Part shown: positions 1 to 8,172 of the stretch, in pieces | How positions within the stretch are numbered: position 1 is the stretch's first letter | Layout: every line of letters begins with the position of its first letter | Assembly (NCBI GenBank): GCA_024680815.1 | Contig: JAILBQ010000054.1 | Coordinates: 1 to 46,144 of the forward strand | Length of the DNA: 46,144 nt | Direction of reading: 5' to 3' | Origin: Lachnospiraceae bacterium | Lineage (GTDB): Bacteria > Bacillota > Clostridia > Lachnospirales > Lachnospiraceae | Program-made: the position numbers and the translations under genes | The notes under the pieces: generated by a model | What the model was told of the DNA's origin: nothing | Seen by the model: the letters and a program-made list of their open reading frames with translations, nothing else | The model's database searches: none

Positions 1-168
1 CCCTCCTGTTAGTTAATATTGGCTGCACACCAAATATCAACTATACCACAAGAGGGATCCTCCTTTTTTATATCAATCCTACAAAAACTTTACGCTAGCC
101 ATGACTTATCGAGTACGAAACCGGTATCCCATTATTTATACGAAATGTGTGAAGACATGTCACTGATT

Positions 169-197
169 TTGACCCTCGGGTTAGATAATGGTATACT
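169..197 (+). promoter_or_regulatory. Sigma-A promoter for the polysaccharide operon
   Basis: TTGACC (169-174) and TATACT (192-197) are separated by 17 bases. This is close to the consensus for the housekeeping sigma factor, and transcription would begin near 204. That gives a leader of about 30 bases before the rmlD-like start at 236. Nothing else gene-like was seen in positions 1-168, which are AT-rich and contain only an unconvincing short hairpin near 52-66. Confidence 0.75.
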
Positions 198-235
198 ATG
201 AAAAATATGACAAAACTGATGGTTTTGGAGGCGGA

Positions 236-1111
236 ATGAAGAAAATCATTGTTACCGGAGCCGGAGGACAGCTCGGAAGGGCGGTAAACCGGGAGCTGGG
301 GCAAACGGGAGAATATGAATTTTACAACGTCGATGTAATGGCCGGAGAGAATATCAAAAAGGCCGATATCACCGATCTTGAGGAAATGCTGAGACTGGTG
401 GGAGAGGTTAAGCCCTGCGCCATTGTGAACTGTGCCGCCTATACCGCTGTGGACGCTCAGGAGGCGGATGAGGAAAACGCTTTTCGCATAAACGCCGTGG
501 GCCCCAGAAACCTGGCGATTGCGGCCAGAGAATACGGAGCCAGGCTTCTGCATATTTCCACTGACTATGTTTTCCCGGGAGACAGCGGCAGGCCCTATAC
601 GGAATTTGACCCTGTGGGACCGAAGAGTGTATACGGAAAAACCAAGCTGGCCGGAGAAAGGTTTGTGGAGCAGTTCGCGGATCGTTTTTATATTATACGG
701 ACAGCCTGGCTCTACGGCGAGGGAAAGAACTTTGTCCGCACCATGCTTAAGCTCAGCGAGGATCATGACGAGATCAGCGTTGTGGACGACCAGTTCGGCA
801 ATCCAACCTCGGCGGCAGAGCTTGCCAGAGCAATCCGCGCCCTTCTTCCGACGGAAAATTACGGCTTGTTTCACGGCACCTGTGAGGAAATAACCAACTG
901 GGCGGAATTTGCCGGAGAAATTTTTTCCATGACGGGCAAGAAGACAAGGGTTCGTCCGGTTTCCACCGGGGAATATCTTAATGCTCATCCCCAGGCGGCT
1001 CCCCGTCCGGCTTATTCCGCTCTGGAAAATAAAATGCTGAAGCTGACGGGCAGCTACACCTTTGCCGGGTGGAGGGATGCCCTGAAGGAATATATCGGAA
1101 AAATGTCATGA
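236..1111 (+). CDS. rfbD: RmlD-type NDP-4-keto-6-deoxy-sugar reductase
   Basis: This is a 291-residue short-chain dehydrogenase of the RmlD/RfbD family, which reduces the 4-keto group of NDP-4-keto-6-deoxy sugars with NAD(P)H. The Rossmann motif TGAGGQLG lies at residues 7-14, the STDYVF motif at 108-113, and the catalytic YxxxK at Y133/K137. The start at 236 is preferred over an upstream in-frame codon at 188 because GGAGG (227-231) precedes it and the family begins MKxxVTGAxGQLG. No RmlA, RmlB or RmlC gene is in the window, so dTDP-rhamnose synthesis would need genes elsewhere. It may instead reduce the CapE product encoded at 21422, as RmlD-like WbvR does in L-QuiNAc synthesis. The family call is firm; the substrate is inferred. 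It is the first gene after the promoter at 169-197. Confidence 0.88.
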   Translation: MKKIIVTGAGGQLGRAVNRELGQTGEYEFYNVDVMAGENIKKADITDLEEMLRLVGEVKPCAIVNCAAYTAVDAQEADEENAFRINAVGPRNLAIAAREYGARLLHISTDYVFPGDSGRPYTEFDPVGPKSVYGKTKLAGERFVEQFADRFYIIRTAWLYGEGKNFVRTMLKLSEDHDEISVVDDQFGNPTSAAELARAIRALLPTENYGLFHGTCEEITNWAEFAGEIFSMTGKKTRVRPVSTGEYLNAHPQAAPRPAYSALENKMLKLTGSYTFAGWRDALKEYIGKMS

Positions 1112-1428
1112 GGTTTGTCTGGGCAGCGGTCGGAATCCTAATTATTGCTGCGTTTCCCCTTCATGAACGGGCCGTAAACGCTCTTTGGGAGAATTGCGGG
1201 GCCGGGGCGGGACTTAAGAAAAAACGCTCCGAAGAGAACGAAGCCGGGGAGGATCTTTTGGATAATAAAAAGAAATGGCGAATTCTGATCGCCGGTTATT
1301 GTATTTTCGTACTGTTTATGATTTTTGCGGCACTTTCCATTTACACGCTGAATCAGAAGATCAACAATCTTTCTGAAAGCACAAAAGAGCTTAAGGTGAC
1401 CATTCAGCAGATGGAGCAGACCAGGTAG
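1108..1428 (+). CDS. Small membrane protein with C-terminal coiled coil
   Basis: This 106-residue protein is not recognised. Its ATG overlaps the stop of the preceding gene (ATGA). Residues 1-18 are hydrophobic, a charged stretch follows, a clear membrane segment spans about 58-75, and the tail is heptad-like and polar with a coiled-coil look. A second start is plausible: TTG at 1258, preceded by GGGGAGGA (1246-1253), would give a 57-residue single-pass protein beginning with the DNKKKWR stretch. The shape, one membrane segment plus a short coiled coil, resembles small accessory membrane proteins of polysaccharide loci, but no function can be assigned. Confidence 0.6.
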   Translation: MRFVWAAVGILIIAAFPLHERAVNALWENCGAGAGLKKKRSEENEAGEDLLDNKKKWRILIAGYCIFVLFMIFAALSIYTLNQKINNLSESTKELKVTIQQMEQTR

Positions 1429-1431
1429 GAG

Positions 1432-2499
1432 ATGCGGAACGTAGCCTTAAGCATCCTGGCGGTGCCGGTAAATCTTCTGATCTGCTTTTCCTTCGGCGCC
1501 CTGTTTCTCCGCCTGCTTAGACAGAAGCTCAGTTTTTGTCTGGCGGCGGTGCTGGGGTTTTTTGTTATGCTTATCGCCTTTGATTTCTGCTGTCTGCCGG
1601 TTATGCTTAAATGGCGGCCCCTTTCCCTGCTGACCGTTATCTGGGCGGTGCTTTCAGCCGCGGCTGTCCTTGCAACGGTTTTCATTTACGGAAATACTTG
1701 GAAATCCTTTTTTTCGGAGCTTTCAGAAGAGCTTCGCGCTCATCCCCTGCCGTATATTGTTATGGCCGTCCTGGTGCTTCTTCAGATCGTAATCGTTGCG
1801 CTTTCCTACGAATTCACCCTGGATGCGGCGTATTTCGTGGCAAATGTCACAACCTCCCTGACAACGAATACCCTGAATATCTATGATCCCTATACCGGAG
1901 ACTGGCTGGATCATTTCGAGTTCAGGTATTTCTTTTCCACCTATCCCCTGCACTGCGCGGTGATGTGCTCTCTTTTTGCCCTCAATGCCTTAAGCTACAT
2001 GAAAATCGCAATGAGCGCCTTTACCCTCCTGCTTTCCAACATGATGTACTATCTTATCGGGCGGAAGCTTTTCGGTGAGGAGCAGTGGAAATGCGCGGCC
2101 ATGCTGGTGTTCGCGGGGCTCATGAATTTCTTTTTCTCCTCGATCTACACTCCGTCGGAATTTCTGCTGACAAGGGGTTACGAAGGAAAAGCCCTGCTGG
2201 GCAACGTGGTTTTGCCGATGATTATGTATCTTGGCATCCTGTTTTATGAAAACACAGGACTTTTAGCCCGTTCAGCCATGCTTTTCGCGGTTTGTGCCGG
2301 ATCGACGGTGCTTTCGAATTCCGCAAACATGCTGCTTCCGGCGGCGATTGCGGTATTTTTTCTGCCGGTGATTATAAAAAACAAAAGCTGGAAAACGTTT
2401 TTGGGCTGCGCCGTGAGCGTGCTTCCGAATCTGGCTCTTGTGGCGGCCTATGTGGCCTATGTTCACGGGAAGTTTGTACTATACACATATCCAAGATAG
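1432..2499 (+). CDS. Multi-pass membrane protein, N-terminal part of a split gene
   Basis: A 355-residue protein rich in membrane segments, roughly nine or more, starting at an ATG preceded by AGGTAGGAG. It resembles the large multi-pass proteins of clostridial polysaccharide loci that are labelled DUF6077 or GT-C-like, though that family assignment is from memory and uncertain. The reading frame stops at TAG (2497-2499) in the middle of what looks like a continuing protein. The next hydrophobic segments resume in the -1 frame immediately downstream (see 2523-3398). The two pieces together would give about 650 residues, a sensible size for such a protein. This may be a real frameshift, a sequencing error, or two separately translated halves. 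Confidence 0.6.
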   Translation: MRNVALSILAVPVNLLICFSFGALFLRLLRQKLSFCLAAVLGFFVMLIAFDFCCLPVMLKWRPLSLLTVIWAVLSAAAVLATVFIYGNTWKSFFSELSEELRAHPLPYIVMAVLVLLQIVIVALSYEFTLDAAYFVANVTTSLTTNTLNIYDPYTGDWLDHFEFRYFFSTYPLHCAVMCSLFALNALSYMKIAMSAFTLLLSNMMYYLIGRKLFGEEQWKCAAMLVFAGLMNFFFSSIYTPSEFLLTRGYEGKALLGNVVLPMIMYLGILFYENTGLLARSAMLFAVCAGSTVLSNSANMLLPAAIAVFFLPVIIKNKSWKTFLGCAVSVLPNLALVAAYVAYVHGKFVLYTYPR

Positions 2500-2522
2500 A
2501 GCGCGCAGGGAAAGGAGTAAGA

Positions 2523-3398
2523 GTGCAGGGTTTAGACATAGCGGAAGCGGGTTTAAGCTATACCTTCCGGTGTATAAAGCTTTACAGCGGAGCCTCATTT
2601 TATCTGGCTCTGTTTTTCCCTGCCGTCATTTTTCTCTGGTTTTATGCGCCGAAGACCTTTCGCGCCTGGTTTGCTTATCCCGCCCTCGTGATGCTTCTTA
2701 CGATTTTCAACCCCCTGCTCCCGGTGCTCATAGACCGATTTTTTGATGTCAATAATGAATTTTACCGCTTCCTCTGGGCGGTTCCGGTTGTTATCACGGT
2801 TTCCGCATCCCTCACGGTGGCTCTGGGACTGGGGCGGACTCCCGGGAGGAGGGTGACGGTATTTCTGTCTTCCTGCTGTTTTCTTATAGCCCTGGGCTCC
2901 TTTGTTTACCGTGACGGTTTTATTCCTGCCGTTAATTCCTATAAAATCCAGCCCGAGGTGCTTGCCGTGTCGGAGCTTATTCATGCCGACAGCGACGTGG
3001 AATATCCCCGGGCCATCTGCGATTTTGATATGGAAATGGAGATCAGGCAGTATGACGGAAAAATCCTGCTTGCCGCAACCAGGGAGGAATATCTGAACGC
3101 CCTCAGCGGAACAGAGGTGGACGAAAACATAGCGGAAAAGCAGAAGCATCCCAACCGGATATTAAAGGTTGTGGCGCTGGAGGAGGAGCTTCCCGTCGAA
3201 GAGTTTCAGGAAAGCCTTGAAGAAACCGGCACGGAATATGTGGTGCTTTCCGGGAGAAGTCCGCTTCTGCCCTATCTGGAACGCGCCGGTCTTAAGGAGA
3301 TAGGGAGCACTCCGGCCCGGGTGATTTACCGCTATACCTTAAAAGAGCGTACGCCCTTTGAACTGGCTGACTATACCGATGTCTGGGAGGCGCAGTGA
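2523..3398 (+). CDS. Membrane protein, C-terminal part of the split gene
   Basis: This frame carries on the membrane protein that stops at 2499. The open frame extends upstream to 2292, but before about 2500 it reads as non-hydrophobic shadow sequence. GTG at 2523, preceded by AAAGGAG (2511-2517) with 5-base spacing, is a good independent start and gives 292 residues. About four membrane segments fill residues 20-150, followed by a soluble domain of about 140 residues that probably lies outside the membrane. The good ribosome site raises the possibility that the two halves are translated separately from a coupled mRNA. The last bases overlap the next gene (GTGA). Confidence 0.5.
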   Translation: MQGLDIAEAGLSYTFRCIKLYSGASFYLALFFPAVIFLWFYAPKTFRAWFAYPALVMLLTIFNPLLPVLIDRFFDVNNEFYRFLWAVPVVITVSASLTVALGLGRTPGRRVTVFLSSCCFLIALGSFVYRDGFIPAVNSYKIQPEVLAVSELIHADSDVEYPRAICDFDMEMEIRQYDGKILLAATREEYLNALSGTEVDENIAEKQKHPNRILKVVALEEELPVEEFQESLEETGTEYVVLSGRSPLLPYLERAGLKEIGSTPARVIYRYTLKERTPFELADYTDVWEAQ

Positions 3399-4264
3399 AA
3401 AAGACCCTTACGATATTCACACCGACCTTTAACCGCGCCGGAGAGCTTGCCCGTGTGTTTGAAAGCCTGAAAGCTCAGGAAAACCGGGATTTCTGCTGGC
3501 TTGTGGTGGACGACGGCTCGACGGACAATACCGGGAGCTTTGTGAAAAGATGCGCTTCGGAGGCGGATTTCCCGGTGGAATACGTTTATGAGAATAACGG
3601 CGGAAAGATGCGGGCCCACAATTTCGGTACCCAGATTGCCGAAAGCGAGCTTTTTGTATGTCTGGATTCCGACGATTATTTTACAAAGACGGCGGTAAAT
3701 GATATATTGGAGGCATGGAACAAAGCTGAAGACAGGGAACACCTGGCGGGAATCATCGCGCATAAGGGGAGGGATGAAAGTCATGTGCTCTTTGACGCAG
3801 TCTTTCCCGAATCCGGACGGCAGACTCTGTCCGGCCTTTACCGGAAGGGCTTTAAGGGCGAGACGACTCTCGTTTTCCGGACGGAGGTGATACGGGAGTA
3901 TCTTTTTCCCGAAATCCCGGATGAACGCTATGTTCCCGAGGATGTGGTCTATGACGAAATCGAGGAGAATTATGATTTTCTGGTATATGACCGGATCCTG
4001 ACGATTTGCGAGCTCAAGGAAAGCGGCTACAGCGACTCGGTGGAGAAACTGCGCAGGGAAAATCCCACAGCCTGGTATCTCTATTATTACCGGCGCGGCA
4101 GGCGCGCACCTTTTTCGGTGCTGAAGCTTAAATATTTAAGCCATTGTCTCCGTTTTAAAAAAGCGGCGGAGAAAACCTGGACGGAGCAGTATGCATTAAG
4201 CATCCCGCTTACGATTCTCGGACTTCCGGGGGCTCTCCTGCTTATGATTTGCGGCAAGCTCTGA
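3395..4264 (+). CDS. Glycosyltransferase family 2
   Basis: A 289-residue GT-A fold transferase that would add a sugar from a nucleotide donor to the lipid-linked repeat unit on the cytoplasmic face. The nucleotide-binding TPTFNR stretch is at residues 9-14, DDGSTD at 39-44, and the metal-binding DSDD at 91-94. The last 25 residues are hydrophobic and may hold it at the membrane. The start is a GTG overlapping the previous stop (GTGA), so it is translationally coupled. Donor and acceptor cannot be read from the sequence. Confidence 0.85.
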   Translation: MKKTLTIFTPTFNRAGELARVFESLKAQENRDFCWLVVDDGSTDNTGSFVKRCASEADFPVEYVYENNGGKMRAHNFGTQIAESELFVCLDSDDYFTKTAVNDILEAWNKAEDREHLAGIIAHKGRDESHVLFDAVFPESGRQTLSGLYRKGFKGETTLVFRTEVIREYLFPEIPDERYVPEDVVYDEIEENYDFLVYDRILTICELKESGYSDSVEKLRRENPTAWYLYYYRRGRRAPFSVLKLKYLSHCLRFKKAAEKTWTEQYALSIPLTILGLPGALLLMICGKL

Positions 4265-4265
4265 T

Positions 4266-5636
4266 ATGGGAAGAAAGGACGCGGTCAGAAGACTATATAT
4301 TCTCGGTGTATGTGCGGTCATGGTTATCGTCAATGTCGCACTAATTTTTTATGTCCTGAATCATGTCTATAATCTGGGCTTCAGGACCCAGCTCTATCTT
4401 CGCGGTCATATTTTTGTGCTTGCGTTCTATACAGGCGTTTTTCTTTTTCTCGGAAATGTGTTCGGAGGCCTTCTGGTGGGCTTTCGCCGGACAGGCGAGG
4501 TGATTTTTTCCTGTCTCTTTACGATTATTTTTTCCTCGGTCTTCTTCTACCTTATTACGGCCATGCTTTCCTACCGCTTCCCGACGCCCCTTCCGCTTCT
4601 GGCTGCCGTTGCCGGACAGATGATTTTTTCCTTTGCCTGGATATCCGTTACCGGAGAGGTTTTCCGGAAGATATTCAAGCCTTACGATGTGCTGCTGGTC
4701 TTCAGGGGCAATTCCATCCGGGGATTCATCGAAAAGCTTTCGACAAGACGGGATCAGTTTAACGTGGTGGGAAAGATCAGTACCGAAGAGGGCCTTGACA
4801 GAGTGTATTCGATGATTGATAAGCACGATACCGTGATGCTCTGGGACATACCCGGAGTACAGAGGAATAAGATATTCAAATACTGCTACAAAAATTCCAA
4901 GCGTATTTACGTGATGCCGAAGATTTCGGATATCATCCTCACGGGCTCGGAGCCGGTGCATCTTTTCGATACGCCTCTGCTGCTCATAGAGGGCAGTCCG
5001 CTGCAGTATGAGGAGAGGGTCATAAAGCGGCTCATGGATATTGTGCTTTCCCTCGTGCTGATCGTGCTCACCTCCCCGATAATGCTTGTTACTGCGGCGG
5101 CGATAAAGCTTTCGGATTCAGGACCGGTTTTTTACCGGCAGGTGAGATGCACCAAGGGAAAAAAGGAGTTTAAAATCTGCAAATTCCGAAGCATGGTCGT
5201 GGACGCCGAATCAAAGGGGGTGGCGGTGCTTGCCAGCGTGGACGATCCCCGGATAACTCCGGTGGGGAGGGTTATACGTTCCTTAAGGATAGATGAGCTT
5301 CCACAGCTTTTTAACGTGCTTAAGGGAGATATGTCCTTTGTGGGCCCCCGTCCGGAGCGTCCGGAATTCATTAAAAAATACGAGGAAACCATGCCTGAGT
5401 TTGAATATCGCATGAAAATCCGTTCCGGTATCACGGGTTATGCCCAGCTCTACGGGAAATACAACACCCTGCCCTATGACAAGCTGAAGCTCGATCTCTA
5501 CTATATTGAACAATACTCGCTGTGGCTGGATATAAAGCTTATGATTTTAACCTGCAAGATCCTGTTTACCAAAGAGAGCACGGAGGGAACGAAACAGAGG
5601 ATCAGCGCCGCAAAGGAGCCGGGAGATGGAGCGTAG
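4266..5636 (+). CDS. Initiating polyprenyl-phosphate sugar phosphotransferase (WbaP type)
   Basis: This 456-residue enzyme starts repeat-unit assembly by moving a sugar-1-phosphate onto undecaprenyl phosphate. The N-terminal region has four membrane segments (about 10-30, 48-72, 80-100, 108-128), followed by a CoA-binding-like linker. The bacterial sugar transferase domain begins at KRLMDI (254-259). It carries the membrane re-entrant segment, KFRSM (306-310), the catalytic Asp-Glu pair D343/E344 within IDELPQLFN, and the PRP motif at 361-363. The length fits the long WbaP/CpsE type rather than the short PglC type. The window encodes a second initiating enzyme at 17907-18551, which implies two separate glycans or alternative first sugars. 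Confidence 0.92.
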   Translation: MGRKDAVRRLYILGVCAVMVIVNVALIFYVLNHVYNLGFRTQLYLRGHIFVLAFYTGVFLFLGNVFGGLLVGFRRTGEVIFSCLFTIIFSSVFFYLITAMLSYRFPTPLPLLAAVAGQMIFSFAWISVTGEVFRKIFKPYDVLLVFRGNSIRGFIEKLSTRRDQFNVVGKISTEEGLDRVYSMIDKHDTVMLWDIPGVQRNKIFKYCYKNSKRIYVMPKISDIILTGSEPVHLFDTPLLLIEGSPLQYEERVIKRLMDIVLSLVLIVLTSPIMLVTAAAIKLSDSGPVFYRQVRCTKGKKEFKICKFRSMVVDAESKGVAVLASVDDPRITPVGRVIRSLRIDELPQLFNVLKGDMSFVGPRPERPEFIKKYEETMPEFEYRMKIRSGITGYAQLYGKYNTLPYDKLKLDLYYIEQYSLWLDIKLMILTCKILFTKESTEGTKQRISAAKEPGDGA

Positions 5637-6387
5637 CAGAACCGAATCGGTATCCGTAGTGATTCCGGTTCATAACGCCGGGAAATATCTCGGGGAAACC
5701 GTGGCGTCAGTCATGGCTCAGACCTTTAAGGACTGGGAGCTGCTGGCGGTGAATGATCATTCGACGGACTCCTCCGTATCCCTTCTTCAGTCTCTCCAGA
5801 GCAGGGCAGGGAAGCTCAGGATTCTTGAATGTGCGGGAAAAGGAGCGGCATGCGCCAGAAACACCGGAATCAAGGCGGCAAAGGGGCGTTTTATTGCCTT
5901 TCTGGACGCGGATGATCTGTGGCTTCCCGAAAAGCTGTCCGCGCAGCTGTCTTTCATGCGGGAAAAGGACGCGGCGTTTTCCTTCACCGGCTATGAATTC
6001 GCCGGAGAGGACGGAAAGGGAACCGGAAAATGTGTCCGGGTTCCGGAAAGCATAAGCTATGAAGAGGCCCTTAAGAATACGACGATCTTTACCAGTACCG
6101 TCATGTTTGACCGGGAGAAGCTTTCCCTGGCCCTGATGCTGATGCCGGATGTTCCCAGCGAAGATACGGCAACCTGGTGGAAGATATTAAGAAACGGACA
6201 TACAGCCTGCGGTCTGGATAAAATACTCACGCTTTACCGGAGAAACCCGGGCAGCCTTTCGGCGAATAAGCTCCGGGCCGTAAAAAAGACCTGGAATCTA
6301 TACAGAAATGTGGAGCATCTGGGTTTTTTAAAAAGCGCGGGCTGTTTTACAGGCTATGCGATAAACGCGATCCGGAGGCGGATCTGA
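5626..6387 (+). CDS. Glycosyltransferase family 2
   Basis: A 253-residue GT-A fold transferase. The VVIPVHN motif is at residues 11-17, NDHSTD at 43-48 (in place of the usual DDGSTD), GAACARN at 73-79, and the metal-binding DADD at 94-97. The ATG lies 11 bases inside the preceding sugar transferase gene, so the two are coupled. This placement right after the initiating enzyme would suit the second sugar of the repeat unit, but that is inference. Confidence 0.87.
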   Translation: MERSRTESVSVVIPVHNAGKYLGETVASVMAQTFKDWELLAVNDHSTDSSVSLLQSLQSRAGKLRILECAGKGAACARNTGIKAAKGRFIAFLDADDLWLPEKLSAQLSFMREKDAAFSFTGYEFAGEDGKGTGKCVRVPESISYEEALKNTTIFTSTVMFDREKLSLALMLMPDVPSEDTATWWKILRNGHTACGLDKILTLYRRNPGSLSANKLRAVKKTWNLYRNVEHLGFLKSAGCFTGYAINAIRRRI

Positions 6388-7193
6388 TGGGCAGGAGACT
6401 GACGGTGCTTTTGTCCGCCATGGGATTAAAGGACCGCTCGATCCTCGAAACGCTGAATATCACGGGCGACGTCATTGTGATTAATCAGACGGAGCAGGAT
6501 TCCGATGAAACCTTCCGGGAGGAGGACCGGATCGTGCGCTTCATCTCGTCGACGGAACGCGGACTGTCCGTGAGCCGGAATACGGCGCTTGAAGCTGCCC
6601 GGGAAGCGGAGGCGGAGCTTTGTGTTTTCTGCGATAACGACTGCGTTTACGTTAAGGACTACGAAAAAATAATAACAGGAGCCTTTGACCGTCATCCCGA
6701 ATCGGATATCCTTGTTTTCTTTATCCGCCGGCCGGAACGGTCTGAACCGGTGTTTCGCCGGGAAAGACGGATGGGGCGGCTTTCCTCGATGAAGATTTTT
6801 TCGCCGGAAATCGCGTTCAGGCTTAAGGCCGTCAGGGACGCGGGACTTTCCATGGATCCGCTGTTCGGAGCAGGGGCGCGTTTTTTAATGGGGGAGGAAA
6901 ATATTTTTTTGTTCGATGCCCTCCGTGCCGGGTTGAAGCTGACCTATATCCCGGTAAAAATCGCTGAGCTTATGAAGACGGAATCCACCTGGTTTCAGGG
7001 CTACAACGAGGCCTTTTTCAAAAGCCGCGGAGCGGGCTACACAAGAATGTCGCCGCGTTTTAACGAGCTTCTTATGCTCCAGTTTGCCATAAGGAAGCGC
7101 TCTCTTTACGGCGGCAGCGGGATTACCGTTTCTGACGCTCTCCGATGGATGAAGGAGGGAAAAAAGGAATATGAAGCTCTTTATCGTCGGTGA
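6387..7193 (+). CDS. Glycosyltransferase family 2-like
   Basis: A 268-residue protein with a GT-A-like N-terminal half. GLSVSRN at residues 59-65 matches the conserved region of GT2 enzymes that binds the nucleotide, and DND at 83-85 takes the place of the DxD metal site. The first strand lacks the usual PxxN signature, so it is a divergent member. The start shares one base with the previous stop (TGATG). Confidence 0.75.
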   Translation: MGRRLTVLLSAMGLKDRSILETLNITGDVIVINQTEQDSDETFREEDRIVRFISSTERGLSVSRNTALEAAREAEAELCVFCDNDCVYVKDYEKIITGAFDRHPESDILVFFIRRPERSEPVFRRERRMGRLSSMKIFSPEIAFRLKAVRDAGLSMDPLFGAGARFLMGEENIFLFDALRAGLKLTYIPVKIAELMKTESTWFQGYNEAFFKSRGAGYTRMSPRFNELLMLQFAIRKRSLYGGSGITVSDALRWMKEGKKEYEALYRR

Positions 7194-8172
7194 CTATTAC
7201 AGCAATACGGGGCCTGCCAATGTGACGCTCCGGTATATTGAGGAATATAAAAAACAGAAAAAGCCCTATCGCCATCTTGTCTCAAAAAATAAGTTTCTTA
7301 GGGCGGCGGAGCTTTTATGGAAGCTGCCGGGAAGCAGCCTGGTGCTGTTTTCCGGCTATTCAATGCAGAATATTTACGGAATGCGCCTTGCCCGTTTTTT
7401 CCGGAAGCCCTGTTTCTATCTGATGCACGGCTGCGTTGAGCATGAGGATATAATAAACAGGGTTCCGGATGAAAGGATGAAAAAAGGCGAGAGGAAGATG
7501 CTCGCCCTTGCGGACCGGATTCTTGCGGTATCGGAGGAGTTTGAACGCTGGCTTAAGGAGAATTATCCGGAATACAGGGAAAAAATCACCCATCTTACCA
7601 ACGGGGTGGACTGGGACGTTCTGGAGAGGTCAGCTGCCGGAGAAGCAAAAAAACCCTTAAGCGTAATAAGCGTGGGCGGGGGGATGCCGAGGAAGCGGAT
7701 TCTGAATATCTGCCGGGCTCTTGAGCGGCTTCGGGAAGAAGAAAAATACCGGAACTTAATCCTGACCGTGGCGGGGGATACCGGAGCGGACTCGGTGGCC
7801 ATAAACTCATATTCTTTTGTTAATAACGTTGGAAAGGTAAGTCACGAAGAGCTTATACGCCTTTACGGCGCCCATAAGCTTTTTGTGCAGAACAGTGTAT
7901 TTGAGAGCTTTGGCCTGGCGCCTCTGGAAGCGCTTCTTTGCAACACCGACGTGCTGATTTCTTCCGTGTGCGGGGCTCTTTCGGTCTTCGGAGAAACGGA
8001 GGAAGGGGATCTCATCAGGGATCCCGAAAATATTGAAGAGCTGGCGGAGAAGATCCGGGCTCTTCTGGACGGGGAGAATCATACCAGGCTTCTTGTGGAA
8101 ATCGACCGGAGGGCGACCTCCTGGGAAGCGAGGCTTAAGGACCTGGAAGAGCTATGCAAAACCGTAAGCTGA
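7171..8172 (+). CDS. Glycosyltransferase family 4
   Basis: A 333-residue GT-B fold transferase. The N-terminal glycine-rich start (GDYYSNTGPANVTL) and the C-terminal ESFGLAPLE motif, the E-x7-E signature that binds the donor nucleotide, are both present. It would add a sugar to the lipid-linked intermediate in the cytoplasm. The start ATG lies 23 bases inside the preceding gene and the 3' end overlaps the polymerase gene by 19 bases, so the block 5626-9323 reads as one coupled unit. Confidence 0.85.
   Translation: MKLFIVGDYYSNTGPANVTLRYIEEYKKQKKPYRHLVSKNKFLRAAELLWKLPGSSLVLFSGYSMQNIYGMRLARFFRKPCFYLMHGCVEHEDIINRVPDERMKKGERKMLALADRILAVSEEFERWLKENYPEYREKITHLTNGVDWDVLERSAAGEAKKPLSVISVGGGMPRKRILNICRALERLREEEKYRNLILTVAGDTGADSVAINSYSFVNNVGKVSHEELIRLYGAHKLFVQNSVFESFGLAPLEALLCNTDVLISSVCGALSVFGETEEGDLIRDPENIEELAEKIRALLDGENHTRLLVEIDRRATSWEARLKDLEELCKTVS

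Noticed and set aside
52..70. GAGG-GAT-CCTC hairpin followed by a T run, possible terminator of an upstream gene.
   Set aside because: The stem is only four pairs with a three-base loop, too weak to call.
19..201. A 60-codon open frame upstream of the first gene.
   Set aside because: It runs through the promoter, has no ribosome site, and its composition is not protein-like.
95..988. Long open frame on the minus strand opposite the RmlD-like gene.
   Set aside because: It mirrors the codon structure of a well-supported gene and its product matches nothing recognisable.
2376..2382. A AAA AAC slippery heptamer in the correct frame within the split membrane protein, which could suggest programmed -1 frameshifting.
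   Set aside because: Slippage here would replace about 38 residues of clearly membrane-type sequence with non-hydrophobic shadow sequence. The real change of frame lies near 2499, over 100 bases downstream.
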